Shown piece after piece: positions 21,173 to 31,700 of a DNA stretch of 64,000 bases. The stretch comes from Durusdinium trenchii (taxonomy: Eukaryota > Sar > Dinophyceae > Suessiales > Symbiodiniaceae): NCBI GenBank assembly GCA_963970005.1, contig CAXAMN010022696.1, positions 479,418 through 543,417 on the forward strand, read 5' to 3'. Position 1 is the first letter of the stretch. Each line of letters begins with the position of its first letter. Below the pieces are notes generated by a model. It did no database searches, was not told the DNA's origin, and saw only the letters and a list, made by a program, of their open reading frames with translations. The position numbers and the translations under genes are program-made.

Positions 21173-21365
21173 TCAAGTTTCCCTAAAAATCTAGAAGCCA
21201 AATCATTAGTGCGAGCGCTTCTTCAAGGAAGCTCCCCGTCCTCAGGCGGGGTAGCTTTCTTGAAGAAGCGTGAGCTAGCCAGCGTCCAGTAGGTAGTAGC
21301 TTAAGAGCTAGAAGCGAACTTCTCCCTTACTTAATTGAGTAGGCGCCTACTTAATTATACAAGTG
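21173..21365 (+). repeat. Dispersed hairpin-containing repeat, copy 1
   Basis: Begins AAGTTTCCCTAAAAATCTAG. It contains a strong hairpin with arms 21216-21238 and 21247-21270, about 23 bp paired with one mismatch and one bulge and an 8-nt loop TCCTCAGG. Further on are GCGTCCAGT and the near-palindrome AGTAGGCGCCTACT. A second diverged copy is at 29.88-30.02 kb. Probably a small non-autonomous element; class unknown. Confidence 0.75.
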
Positions 21366-21726
21366 AGGAAAAACAACTTCTGCTTTTGTCACGAGTGGCC
21401 TCTGGGCGCAAGCCTAGAAGCCTCCTCAAAATCGTCGTGCTCCGAAGAGAAACGAACAGCCAAATTCTTCATGTCTCAGGCGGACGAACCCAAACAGGTT
21501 GGTAAATGGCATTTTGCCAACTGAGCAGTGTTGCTGTATTGGCGTCAGCTTGTGTCAGACCTAGGTTTTGCTCGGGACGCACATGCATCACGGCAAGGAC
21601 CGGCAAATCTCTTCACATGAAGCGCTGCAATTTGCACATAGCTCCTCAGAGCATTCAGCATGCATGGCATATCATCTTCACGAGCCGATGCGAGTACAGC
21701 GCGTTTTGTGGAGCTTCTTTCCGTTG

Positions 21727-21740
21727 TATATATATATATA
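21727..21740. repeat. TA microsatellite at retrotransposon target
   Basis: Short (TA)n. Its end, TATAG (21737-21741), is the 5-bp target duplicated by the LTR element. Confidence 0.85.
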
Positions 21741-21741
21741 G

Positions 21742-21915
21742 TGTTTCATGTGCAGTTGTGACCCTTTTGAGCATGGTTCAATAGATTGTTTCCTGCCGCT
21801 GCCTTTTAGTGGATCCGCTTTGAGCCTCACGCTCGTGACGAAAATCATGCCTCGAGCTGGCACGCAGCAATCGAGAAGTGTACCTTTTGAGTGACACAAC
21901 CCGTTGGCGACAACA
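21742..21915 (+). repeat. 5' LTR
   Basis: 174 bp, TGTTTCATG... to ...GGCGACAACA, identical to the 3' LTR. Identity implies very recent insertion or conversion. Confidence 0.95.
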
Positions 21916-21916
21916 T

Positions 21917-21934
21917 TGGTGCCGCGGAGCACGG
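21917..21934 (+). promoter_or_regulatory. Probable primer-binding site
   Basis: TGGTGCCGCGGAGCACGG lies one base after the 5' LTR. TGG matches the complement of a tRNA CCA end, as in LTR-element primer sites; I cannot say which tRNA. Confidence 0.55.
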
Positions 21935-21968
21935 TTCGGTCAGGAGACCTTTGAAAGTGGGCCACGAA

Positions 21969-23408
21969 ATGGAAAAGGGGCAGGATGCTACTTCTTTCGT
22001 CCCAGCTTGGGACGGGAGGAGCGATTCCTTCGGACACTTCATAGTGGAGTGCAAATGGGCATTGCAGAGTTCCAAACCAAACGAACGACCTTTGCTTGCC
22101 GCCAGGATCGTTAGAAAGGCCCTCCAGTCGAATCATGCTGCACTTGTCCAACTCATGTACAAATTGCGGCCTGAGGACTTCAAAACTGAGGCCGATGTTT
22201 CGAAGCTCATCAAGTACCTAGAGGAGAGCCCGTTGAACAAACAACCACTCCCAGACGCAGGATCCAAGATCGGTGGCTACTACCGCCGTCTGTCGAGAAA
22301 ACCTCATGAGGGGGTCAGTGCATTCCTCATCCGTGAGGACAAGTTGCACGATGACATGACCAGAGCCTTGCAGAGGCTATTGAGAGAGAAAGAACTGTCG
22401 TTCGAGGACTACGACGTCGACCTTGAAGAGCTTCGCAAGTTCTGTGGGCTTCAAGCTGGTCAATCCCTTTACTATGGAGAACCTGAAGGTACTGACCATG
22501 ACTTGGACCACCTTGACCCAGACGAAGCCTTTCCAGCAGAGACTGATGAAGATCGCACGGAGACACCACGTGCGTCTCAAGGAAGACCCTTCTCGGCTAC
22601 TCCAAGGAGTTCAAAGGGGGCTGGAAAGAGCAAGTCGAACAGGACGACATCCTCGACGAGTTCTACTACCTCCCATGGAGATGATGTGAAGCGCGGCAAA
22701 GACCTCTTGGAGCGTCTTATGGAGAAAGGGCTCATGCCGCTGGCCGCCCTCGATGTCATCAGGGGTTGGCTGGTCCTTGAAATGGCTGTCTCATCCGAAG
22801 AAGACCGGCGGCTGATCAAGGCGGCCACCAGGAATCGCCTGGCCTATAGTGAGATCAGGACTGCTCTGCTAGGACTATTTGAAGCTGGAGGAGGCCACGG
22901 TGGACATCGACAATCTCACATGCACCGCGCCTACTACCAGGACTATGAGGCTGAAGAGACCTTCGACCAGAACGCAGAGCACGAAGGCTACTATGCCTAT
23001 GAACCCTACGGCCAGGACTCCACCTATGAGGACTATGGTGAATGGCCTGATGAAGACAACTTTGAGGCCAGTGAATGGGAGAATGGAGAGGAGTTCGATG
23101 AGGAACTTCTACGACTCCAACAAGAACAAGAAGAAATGGAAAAGCACAAGAGCGAGCTTGAAGCCATGTTGGGAGAGACCGACAGGAACTTGGTTGAAGC
23201 TCGCAAGGCAGTTGCAGCAGCTCATAAAGATCGCGGCTGGTCAGGAACCGTTCAGCAGAAGCAGCCTCGATCGACGAGTACATACCCTTGGAAAGGAAAG
23301 TCCAAGGGAAAGAACAAGAACTTTGGACCACCTCGACCAGTTCCACATGAAGGTCACTGGATGCAAGGTGGCAAGAGAATGAACCAGAAGACAAAAGACA
23401 AGAGCTGA
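21969..23408 (+). CDS. Retrotransposon gag protein, 479 aa
   Basis: First in-frame ATG at 21969 (the frame is open back into the LTR). Starts MEKGQDATSFVPAWDGRSDS and continues with the helical gag core (LVQLMYKLRPEDFKTEADV...). Then come a Ser/Lys-rich linker, an acidic Tyr/Glu-rich region (about 22.9-23.1 kb) and a basic tail (KGKSKGKNKN) ending at TGA. No CCHC zinc knuckle is visible, which fits loss of the segment after the tail. It would form the particle that packages element RNA. The stop overlaps the next ATG (TGATG), shifting to the -1 frame. Confidence 0.85.
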   Translation: MEKGQDATSFVPAWDGRSDSFGHFIVECKWALQSSKPNERPLLAARIVRKALQSNHAALVQLMYKLRPEDFKTEADVSKLIKYLEESPLNKQPLPDAGSKIGGYYRRLSRKPHEGVSAFLIREDKLHDDMTRALQRLLREKELSFEDYDVDLEELRKFCGLQAGQSLYYGEPEGTDHDLDHLDPDEAFPAETDEDRTETPRASQGRPFSATPRSSKGAGKSKSNRTTSSTSSTTSHGDDVKRGKDLLERLMEKGLMPLAALDVIRGWLVLEMAVSSEEDRRLIKAATRNRLAYSEIRTALLGLFEAGGGHGGHRQSHMHRAYYQDYEAEETFDQNAEHEGYYAYEPYGQDSTYEDYGEWPDEDNFEASEWENGEEFDEELLRLQQEQEEMEKHKSELEAMLGETDRNLVEARKAVAAAHKDRGWSGTVQQKQPRSTSTYPWKGKSKGKNKNFGPPRPVPHEGHWMQGGKRMNQKTKDKS

Positions 23409-25443
23409 TGAAAGAGATCGATCAAGCCGAAGCTGAAGAACTTTTCTTCCTTGACTTCATGAGGTCAGAAGCAGTTTTGGACTCCGAAGAGGCATGCTTC
23501 ATAGAAATGGAGATTGACAATATGGCAGCTTTCATCATGGATAGCACCTCCTACATTGCGGAAAAACTACAAGGTCCCAACAAGGAGGTCAACTTCCGAA
23601 AACTCTCACCTCATCAGAGCTCATGAAAGAAGCAATGGCTCGAGAAGTGTCTGAAGTTCTAAGGTCCCAGTCTCTTCGAGCCCTCCGAGAACAAGTTCCA
23701 GATGCAGTACTGAAAGAAAGAATCATCCCTATGAGGTGGATCCTGATCTGGAAACCACTTCCGACACCTGAACTGCCACCACATGATGGCACACCTACGG
23801 TACTTCGAGAAGACGGGATGGCAAAAGCAAAGGCCAGAGTGGTTCTCATTGGATACAAACATCCTGACCTTGCACGTCGAGATGAAAGAACTGGCCGTCC
23901 TCAACTTCGAACTGCCTCACCAACCTTGTCCCGGCTTGGCAGACAATTGGTACTACAAGCTGCAGCACTGGACCAACATTTGTTGGAATCGGCAGATGCC
24001 AAGTCTGCATTCCTGCAGGCAGATGAAGGCATTGGCACAAAGCCCCTCTACACCTACGGTGTACCAGAGATCAGCCATGCACTTCATCCCACCTGGACAA
24101 GCCATGCAGGTGGTTGGAGCCGTTTACGGGCTCACAAATGCCCCCAGAATCTTCTGGAGGGACAGTGACAAGAAGATCCAGAAAATTGGAGGTATTCCAC
24201 ACTCCTTGGACAAGTGCATCTGGACGTTCAAGAACTCGGCCAACAAAATCTGTGGCCGGATCGCATCGCATGTTGATGATTTCATCATCACCGGTCGAGA
24301 GGATGATAAAGACTGGCAGAACTATCGCAAGCTCTTCAAAGACCTCTACCAGTGGTCACCATGGCAAGCTGGCACTTTCACCTTTGCCGGAATTGAGCTG
24401 AAGCAAACAAAAGACTATACCATCTACATGACACAGGAGACCTTCTGCAATGCACTACGCCCTGTGTCCATAGCTGATGAGCACCGGCGAAAGCTGACTG
24501 ACACACTCAGCCCAACAGAAGTGTCTCAAGCCAGAGGCTTGGCCATGAAGGCTCAATGGAGGGCGATTCAAACAGCACCACAGTTCTGTGCAAGAATTGG
24601 GCTACTCACATCGGCCCTGAGCTGAAGGAGGCCAATTCCATTGTCCGAGAACTTCGGAAAACAGCCAAGGAAGACCTTGTCCTTCATTCCTTCAATGCCC
24701 ATCGCAAAGACAAGCTTCAATGGAACCAATTGATAGCAGCTCACTTCGCCGACGCAGGACTCAACAATCGGCCTGGAGGAGGATCAACAGGAGGACACGT
24801 CTCATGCCTCTCAGATCCGATCGTCCTTACTGGATCGGAAGCTAAGATGAGCATCATCGACTGGCGAAGCTGGAAATTGGACCGTCCGTCCAAGGGTTCA
24901 AATGGAGCTGAAGGGCAAGCAATATATGAAGGAGAAGACCGTGGATGGCGACTCCGACTGTTTTGGGCCTTGTTGAATGGCGAGAAGCTCACTCGCCGAA
25001 ATGCTGACCAGTTGGCCAGTAAGACAGAGAGCCTCCTCATCATGGACAGTCGTGGATGTTTTGACTCCTTGACGATGAACGATTCGGTGATGCTTGGCAT
25101 GAGCAACGCCAGGACAGGAGTCGAGATGTTGCACGTCCAACGAGGGACGCATGATGAAAGCAATTGCCACCCAACATGGGTACCATCCGACTTGAACCTT
25201 GCCGATAGCCTGACAAAGGCGACTTACGAGAGCTACAAGGTCATGGCTTTGTTCAACAACCACAAGTCATGGGTGGTTCGCTTCAACCAGGAATTTGTGA
25301 GTGCCAGAAAGGCACAGCGTTTGAGAAAGGCCAAACTCCAAGAAGAACAGAAAGCCTTTTTTGCCCTGAAACCACATGATCATGAAGATCACGAAATGTG
25401 GCAGGCATCATACTTTGGAGCTGAGTTCCCTGAGCGGGACTGA
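23408..25443 (+). pseudogene. Retrotransposon pol remnant: reverse transcriptase and RNase H, frameshifted
   Basis: Four open segments in shifting frames. 23408-23626 is an acidic connector with the family segment EKLQGPNKEVNFRKL. 23623-24168 is the N-terminal RT (PMRWILIWK, KAKARVVLIGYKHPD, ADAKSAFLQADEG with the first catalytic Asp). 23783-24625 is used from about 24.08 kb (PPGQAMQVVGAVYGLTNAPR, SLDKCIWTF, then SHVDDFIITG, the YVDD-type catalytic box with His for Tyr). 24556-25443 is RNase H (FADAGLNNRPGG, SNGAEGQAIYEGED, MDSRGCFDSL, PTWVPSDLNLADSLTK). Frameshifts fall near 23.62, 24.08 and 24.61 kb. Protease (D-S/T-G) and integrase (HHCC, DDE) are absent. Confidence 0.85.
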
Positions 25444-25474
25444 ATGCTCAAAAGCTCAGAAGGGGTTCTTTTCA

Positions 25475-25648
25475 TGTTTCATGTGCAGTTGTGACCCTTT
25501 TGAGCATGGTTCAATAGATTGTTTCCTGCCGCTGCCTTTTAGTGGATCCGCTTTGAGCCTCACGCTCGTGACGAAAATCATGCCTCGAGCTGGCACGCAG
25601 CAATCGAGAAGTGTACCTTTTGAGTGACACAACCCGTTGGCGACAACA
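25475..25648 (+). repeat. 3' LTR
   Basis: 174 bp, identical to the 5' LTR. A weak purine tract (AGAAGGGG, 25458-25465) lies just upstream as a possible plus-strand primer. Confidence 0.95.
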
Positions 25649-25653
25649 TATAG
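25649..25653. repeat. Target-site duplication, right copy
   Basis: TATAG, matching 21737-21741. Confidence 0.9.
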
Positions 25654-25726
25654 CTACTAGTAACAAGTGCATCGCTACTAGTAACAAGTGCCTTACTAGT
25701 AGTAACAAGGACGCTTTTAGAAACAA
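25654..25726. repeat. Modular repeat array next to the retrotransposon
   Basis: CTACTAGTAACAAGTGCATC, CTACTAGTAACAAGTGCCTT and TAGTAGTAACAAGGACG words start at once after the target duplication. Confidence 0.8.
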
Positions 25727-27329
25727 GTGCAGTATATGCACAAATACACACGCGCCTACATGCATATGCTTGGTCGGTCCTCCACTCAGCACTGTTGCCA
25801 CAGCAAGTGGTTAGACCATGTTGGACCGGGTATCCACGGGATTGAGGCTACGGCTATTCGTACCACGAGGTCTTCAGCAACTCCATGCAATCGGTCCAGG
25901 CATCGGGACGAGGGGTCGAGGGGTCGACACGAAAACGTGAGTGGCAACCCGAGTATCACAGTGACTAGCGGCTGGATCTGTGATCTGTCCGGTTTTTGCA
26001 GCTCGGATCACAATGAGCAGTTGCTTCTGGCATTTTCAGGACCCCTAATGAGACATTAGGGAAATTCCATGTTGGGCTGATTGTAATCTAAACCAAGCTG
26101 TTAAACAATGGGTTCTTTTGTCAGCATGCCTTGTCCTGATCCTATGACTTGGGGTAGCTCTTGAGGGCCTTTGTGTCGCAAACTATATATATATACATAA
26201 GACCAGACCATCATTCCTTTTCTTTTTTCTTTGTTTCTAATTAAGGGCGATGGCCTCCAACCTAATAGCGATGGCCTCCACAAAGAATGCGGCTCTGAGG
26301 AGATGCTTTTCTCCATTTTGGACTTGCATTTGGACCAGCCTGAGTGAGCTCTGTGCTGCCAAAAAACGCGCTGTCGCAGCCGACACAGCTGACAGTCGTT
26401 GGACAAGATGTTGTTCCTGTCCGTTCCTCAAGAGCAAAAGAAATCCCAAAAAAGAAACCACTCACTGCTTTGCGTCATCTCATTTCAAATTTCTCTTGGT
26501 GTTGCTGACCTGGGTCGGTTGGCTTGGTATGATCTTTAGGAGGCCTTCGAGGCTCTAAAGAATGTGTAAGATGCACCCTAACGCACGGACCCAGCATGTA
26601 AGGTGTCTCAAGCGCTTCCTGATGAATTGATTGCAAGGCAGTGGCCAGTGGCATGCATCATGAGTTGCAGTCGTACCTACGTCAGTCCCATGTATTCTAT
26701 ATAACTGGGGTACTTTGTACTCCTAACCTCTACTCCGAAGGGTCCTAGGATTGTGACTCTTTCCTTGGACACGGATGGCAGTCATAGGAAAATGCTTAAG
26801 GCATCTTAAGGCGATAATGATGTTTTCCTTCATTTGCTTTCTAGCATGCTGTTGCATTTTCCCAGCAACATGCACTTAGCTGGTGCAAAGAACATGAGAA
26901 GCTTTGAGCAAAAGGGAGGGAGGAAAGCAGGGGGCCAGAGAAGCATTCAACTGGCACATAGCTCTGATCTTTTGGCTTTCAGTCAGGATTTGCTGCATGC
27001 TTTGCGTGTACGTCCCTTGGGTATGGATTTGCAGCTTCAGCATGTGATCCATTTACTGTTCCTTTTTCACCTGGACCTTTGCATTGAGAGCATGCAGGCC
27101 AGATGCAGCAATCCTACTGGTGTCACTAGCAACTTTCAAAGGTGGCATTGTAAAGCTAGGAGCAAGGCGCTACGAACGTAGCGATGCCCCAGGTGGGATT
27201 TTAAAGCTATCGAACGTGCGCAACAACACCAAAGCCCGACCTTTTGCGCATCATTTGGCCCAAGCGCGCGAAGCACGTCAGCACAAGCTGTGTGCTGCTG
27301 TGTGCTGGGGCCGCTGGCCCTGCCAGGCC
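25727..27329. other. Spacer without a firmly recognised gene
   Basis: Contains a TA microsatellite near 26184. At about 26215-26287 there is the composite of pyrimidine tract, GTTTCTAATTAAGG and two GATGGCCTCCA units. A small coding-like piece (EAFEALKNV) sits at about 26540-26566. Confidence 0.5.
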
Positions 27330-27776
27330 ATGGGGGCAGCACCAAGCATTTCATCTCCCTGTCAGTGTCATTCGGGGGAGAATGAAGTCGAGGACGTGGA
27401 GGCCATAGAAACACTTCCATCTGTCACACTTCCTGGCAAGACAACGAACACACCGAAGAAGGAAATCATTGAGGCACGCTGCAGATTTTACACTGTGAGT
27501 GAAGGATCTGCCACCAGTTTCCACTTGCAAGTCTAGTATGTCAAGCATAGCAGTCGTAGCCAGTATCGAGTTTGTGGTGTCGATGAGGTCTTAGGCCTCG
27601 AGTCCTTTGAGGAAACCACGAGAGTCACAGAGGCCGCTGAAGATCCCGAAAACTGGGGAGTAAACAGCAACACGGTCAGCAAGACAGGCCAGCACGTAGC
27701 AAGCAAAGCATTGGGCATGATTGCTCTTAATTGGATTTTTGATCATGTAGTGGAAATGATGGAAGTTGGATATCAG
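27330..27776 (+). CDS. 5' exons of a putatively N-myristoylated protein, unknown
   Basis: Exon 1 is 27330-27494 (ATG, 55 codons, donor GTGAGTG). Exon 2 is 27564-27776 (71 codons, acceptor AG at 27562-27563, GT donor at 27777). Phase is 0 at both joins. The product starts MGAAPSISSPC; Gly2 with Ser6 fits an N-myristoylation signal, with a nearby Cys for palmitoylation. It continues KKEIIEARCRFYT into YRVCGVDEVLGLESFEETTR and DHVVEMMEVGYQ. A membrane-attached cytosolic protein is inferred. It may be the 5' end of the TIR-like membrane protein gene downstream, but no linking exon was proven. Confidence 0.6.
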
Positions 27777-28145
27777 GTGCTCAGTTTGACGGACAATTTT
27801 GTTTTTTGAACACCGGTCCCGCTTTTGCTGTGTGAATCTGAGCTATGAGGTAAGATTCGAAGGAGCTTACTTTTGGAGAGGAAGCTGCACTCTGACACGG
27901 AAATTATGCGAGGCATGCCCTGTTCGTGACACCTTTGAACCACTCCACTCATGCGACTGAAATGGCAGTTTGTTCGGATGTCATATCGGACAGACAGTCT
28001 GCCGCATTTGGATGGTGTTCTGTTCTTTTTTTGTCAATGCTTCCTAGTGTCAAGATGGGGCGGCTGTGTGCTGCATTGGGTCCATGAATGTGGCTGGGTA
28101 GATGACAACAACATTTCAGAACTAAAAACAGCATGAGTCACACGA

Positions 28146-28196
28146 GCTCCTAGTAACAAGTGCATCGCTACTTGTAGCAAGAAGCTAGTAGTCTCA
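28146..28196. repeat. Short modular repeat array
   Basis: CTCCTAGTAACAAGTGCATC and TACTTGTAGCAAGAAGCTAG words. Confidence 0.65.
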
Positions 28197-28799
28197 AGAA
28201 ACACATCAAAGCTCAGACTTTTTAGAACCACCTCACTGGAACGGACTGACTGGCCACGCACTTGGTTTCGCTGACGTACCATCCGACGTATCATCCGACC
28301 CTTGGTGCACTCATTGGAGACGGGGCACCCACCAAAACAACATCTAAGTGCCTCAGAACCGCTGATTTCTTTATCCGAATGAATATCACACAGAGTTGTC
28401 ACTCTGGCGGAGATTGCTCCAGATTATTGTGAATGGCACTGAGAAACGTTCAATTACCGTGTTTGCATGTGAAAGACCTCAGACAGACTCTTTGTCTTTC
28501 ACTTTGTTTGTATATTTTCTGGCTGGACAGTCAAACAAGCACGACTGCGACTCATGACGTAGACAAGGAAACACCTGAAACAAGCTAATGTTTGATGCTG
28601 AAAGAGTTTTCCAACTGACAAGCCAGCAACCAGACAGGGTGTGTCCGGGTCGGGAATTTGGCTTTCAAATCGAGTTCAGTCTTTTCAAGTTTTTTTTAAG
28701 CTTTTGGAATCTGAGATGTACTCGAGATGTAGCTGTAGAAGTTCTTGTAGAAGTTCTTGCGGTGGCCTTCCATGCCGTGCCGTTCCGGCGCGCAAGCTT

Positions 28800-31700
28800 G
28801 TCGCAGGCATTTCTCTGATGCACACGCTTCGTAACTTTGGAGTTCTGTGGCGCGCATCGCCATTGGACATGAAAGATGAGCAGCGGTTAGAGCTTTGGAA
28901 CCGCACGAGAAAAGTGAACGAATTCGATGTGTTCCTATCGCATACATGGCACACGAAGCTTGGCGGAAGCTGACGCGTTCACGGTTGACCTGTCCACCTT
29001 CTTAGAGTAACTCTTAGGTTGGCCATTTCTGACCCACTCAAAGTGAATCGAGTCTCTTCGGAACGATCCGTCTCAACACCAAATATGATCCTGTAGAGTT
29101 CAGCCCTTGATTCACCCAACATCACCCAACAGACAACAGCGAACCACGGTGAGATTGTGGGGTTGGAGGCAGAACCCCCTTTTTTGTCCAATACTTCAGG
29201 CAGACAACAGTTTATGCTCGTTAAGCATGTTCAAACAACGCTGTAGGGTGGGCTGCGGATCGAATTACCAAGTCCAAATTTTGTGGCAGGTGTGGGACGG
29301 TCAATTGTCATGCCGTTTTATTTATATTAATAAAAGGCTTCCAGGTGTGAAAACTGACCGCCCACACCAACTTTTGTTTGGCCAGTGTAATGGGTTTCTT
29401 TCCGATTCCTTCATTCATTTGCAATATTTCCCCGGTGCACGGGCGGAGGGTATCGCGGAGGCAGGGAGGGGGGCTCGGGCACTGCAGGAGAGGTCTTTGG
29501 AAGTTTCTCTCCCTATCCTTGCAGCTCAGCTGGCTGCAGATCTTGCTATGGTGGCTTTTGGCCATGGTGCTTTTCGAACCCCATCTGCAAAGACCGTGTT
29601 TTTCATGAGTCTATGAGGTTGCAGTCACTTGCAGTGAGGTGGAATGTGGTGGGGTGGAATGATAGTCAAGTGAACTTTGCGGATCTTTAGGATATATATG
29701 TGTGGACTCTGTTTCAGTCTAGAGAAGAGGAACTTATGTTCATTTTGTCGCTTTCTCCTTGAAGCTCCGAGGAGCTTCTCTTCTTTGTGGACATTTTGCC
29801 TCCGCTTGCAAAGCCTTGGAAGGTCTCCTATGTTCATCAGAGCCTTATTCGCACAAGCCTTGCCTTTCCTTGAAACACCCAATATTAAGTTTCCCTAACA
29901 ATCTAGGAGCCAAATGTTTAGTTCGAGGGGAGCTTCCCTAAAGAAACGTGAGCTATCCTGCGTCCAGTTCTGCAGCTTACCTCCGTCGTTAAGTAGGCGC
30001 CTGCTTAAATAAGTAAGGAGGCAGGGCCACACGCCACGGCCTACAAGAAATAAAGAACAAAAACATAAAAACATGTGGTTGAGTCTTTCTTGTTTCGCGG
30101 GCGGCAAGCCTTGAGCACGGCGAGGAACTACGCGGCCGAAATTGATTGGCACATTTGGGGATCAAGCCTGGCACCTGCTGTCTCTGTGATGTGCTTTCTC
30201 ATCACTCCTTACATGCCTTGCATGCGAGACAAGCATTGCTTTCTGGATGTGGCCAGCATCAATCAATCAGATGAGACCTTGAAGGAACGTGGCATTTATG
30301 GCCTTGGAGGTTTCTTAAAGGCCTCCAAGGAACTTCGCATAATGTGGAGCCCTCCATACTTGTCTCGGCACCTTAACTATCCTGGTACTTCTTTATTGAG
30401 TCAACCGCTGGTGCGCTTCGTATCTGGAATTCTAGGAAACCTGAAAACATGAAACAAACTTGGCAAGCTCAAATTGAAACATGTAAATGAAAGTCATATT
30501 TGGGCCATGTGCTAGCTGCTAGCCGCTGCTAGCACGAGCTAGCATATGCAAACCCAAGGCTGTGGTGCATCTTTGAAGTGGCCGCATACCGCATGGCGAA
30601 CCCCAACGGCAAAATCTCGGTGAGGCCTTTGTTTGTAGATCGGCTTAAGCTTTAGCAGATTCAGGAACAAGACACCACTAGGAGCTCCTGGCATCGCTAC
30701 TAGGAGCAAGAATGCTACTAAGGGCTCCTGGCCTTACTACTAGGAACAAGAAGCTACTAGGGGCTCCTGGCATCGCTACTAGGAGCATTCTTACTACTAG
30801 TTGCAAGTCCTCAGTGCAGAGGAGCTCCTCACGCACCATTAGTTGTCTGGAAGGGGCAGTCACTTACAGTGAAACTCAATTGCATTCTTTTCTCTTCATG
30901 ATCGCTCCTTGTGTAGCGAAAGATGAGGTATAGTAGCAGGGTTGGCCATGGCTTGTAGGATCACCTCGGCATGTCCTTACCATCTTGACAACACTAGTGG
31001 TAAGGCCAGGAGCCCCTAGTAGCCTCCTTGCTCCTAAGATGCACTAAGGTAGAAATCACGGTGCTTGCAAGTTGGACGGGCGTCTTGCTGACGAACGCAT
31101 TTCTGAATCTCACCATGGCATTCACCACGATCGGAGCAACCTTTGGAATCTTCACGCTGCCTCTTGGCCACAAGTTTCGATTGAGATTTGACTCGGTTTG
31201 ATCAATTTGTTGCGCCCAAAGCAAGGATGGGCCAATGGGGGGTGTTAATCGCTGAGTTTTGTCATAGACCAAAGAGGGCGGAGATTCAGTCTTGCACGAC
31301 CTCAAGAGGGGGAGCCTTTTTTGTCACACCTGAGCACCACCTGAGGATTATCGCGATGGTGCCGTGCCTGTTCATTTTCCATTCCCTCAGAGCCCGGATT
31401 GCAATCGGATGAGCGGATTGCAATGTTCGAGGGATGGAAAACCCTTTGGATGCCAAAACATGACGAAAGGGTACTTTGCAAGCTCGGGCTGGAACAGTGT
31501 TGCGCTGGCATATTGTCGTCGGGTGAAAGAAGTGAAAAGGTGGAGAATGCACTAAGTGCAGATTTGTAGGCCCGACTGCCCTTCGAAGACTCGGTTGGAT
31601 CTGTGCAAAGACCTCTAGGAGTCTGTAGTTAAAGAGCGGAAATATTGAGGGACCAGTGCCAATCCTTTTCAGCTGAAGGAATGCTTGATGTCGCTTCTAC

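Larger units (their letters stand above)
21742..25648 (+). mobile_element. Ty1/copia LTR retrotransposon lacking protease and integrase
   Basis: 3,907 bp bounded by two identical 174-bp LTRs that start TG and end CA. Flanked by a perfect 5-bp target duplication TATAG (21737-21741 and 25649-25653). It encodes gag, then reverse transcriptase and RNase H in the order expected for copia elements. Only about 210 bp separate gag from the pre-RT segment, leaving no room for an aspartic protease or the integrase. The pol region is broken by frameshifts. The element therefore looks non-autonomous and recently inserted, presumably mobilised by enzymes from related copies. It sits between a TA microsatellite and a modular repeat array. 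Confidence 0.95.

Noticed and set aside
21891-21968. Gag start inside the 5' LTR at a GTG
   Set aside because: A eukaryotic gag should start at ATG; the first in-frame ATG at 21969 follows the LTR and begins the recognisable gag sequence.
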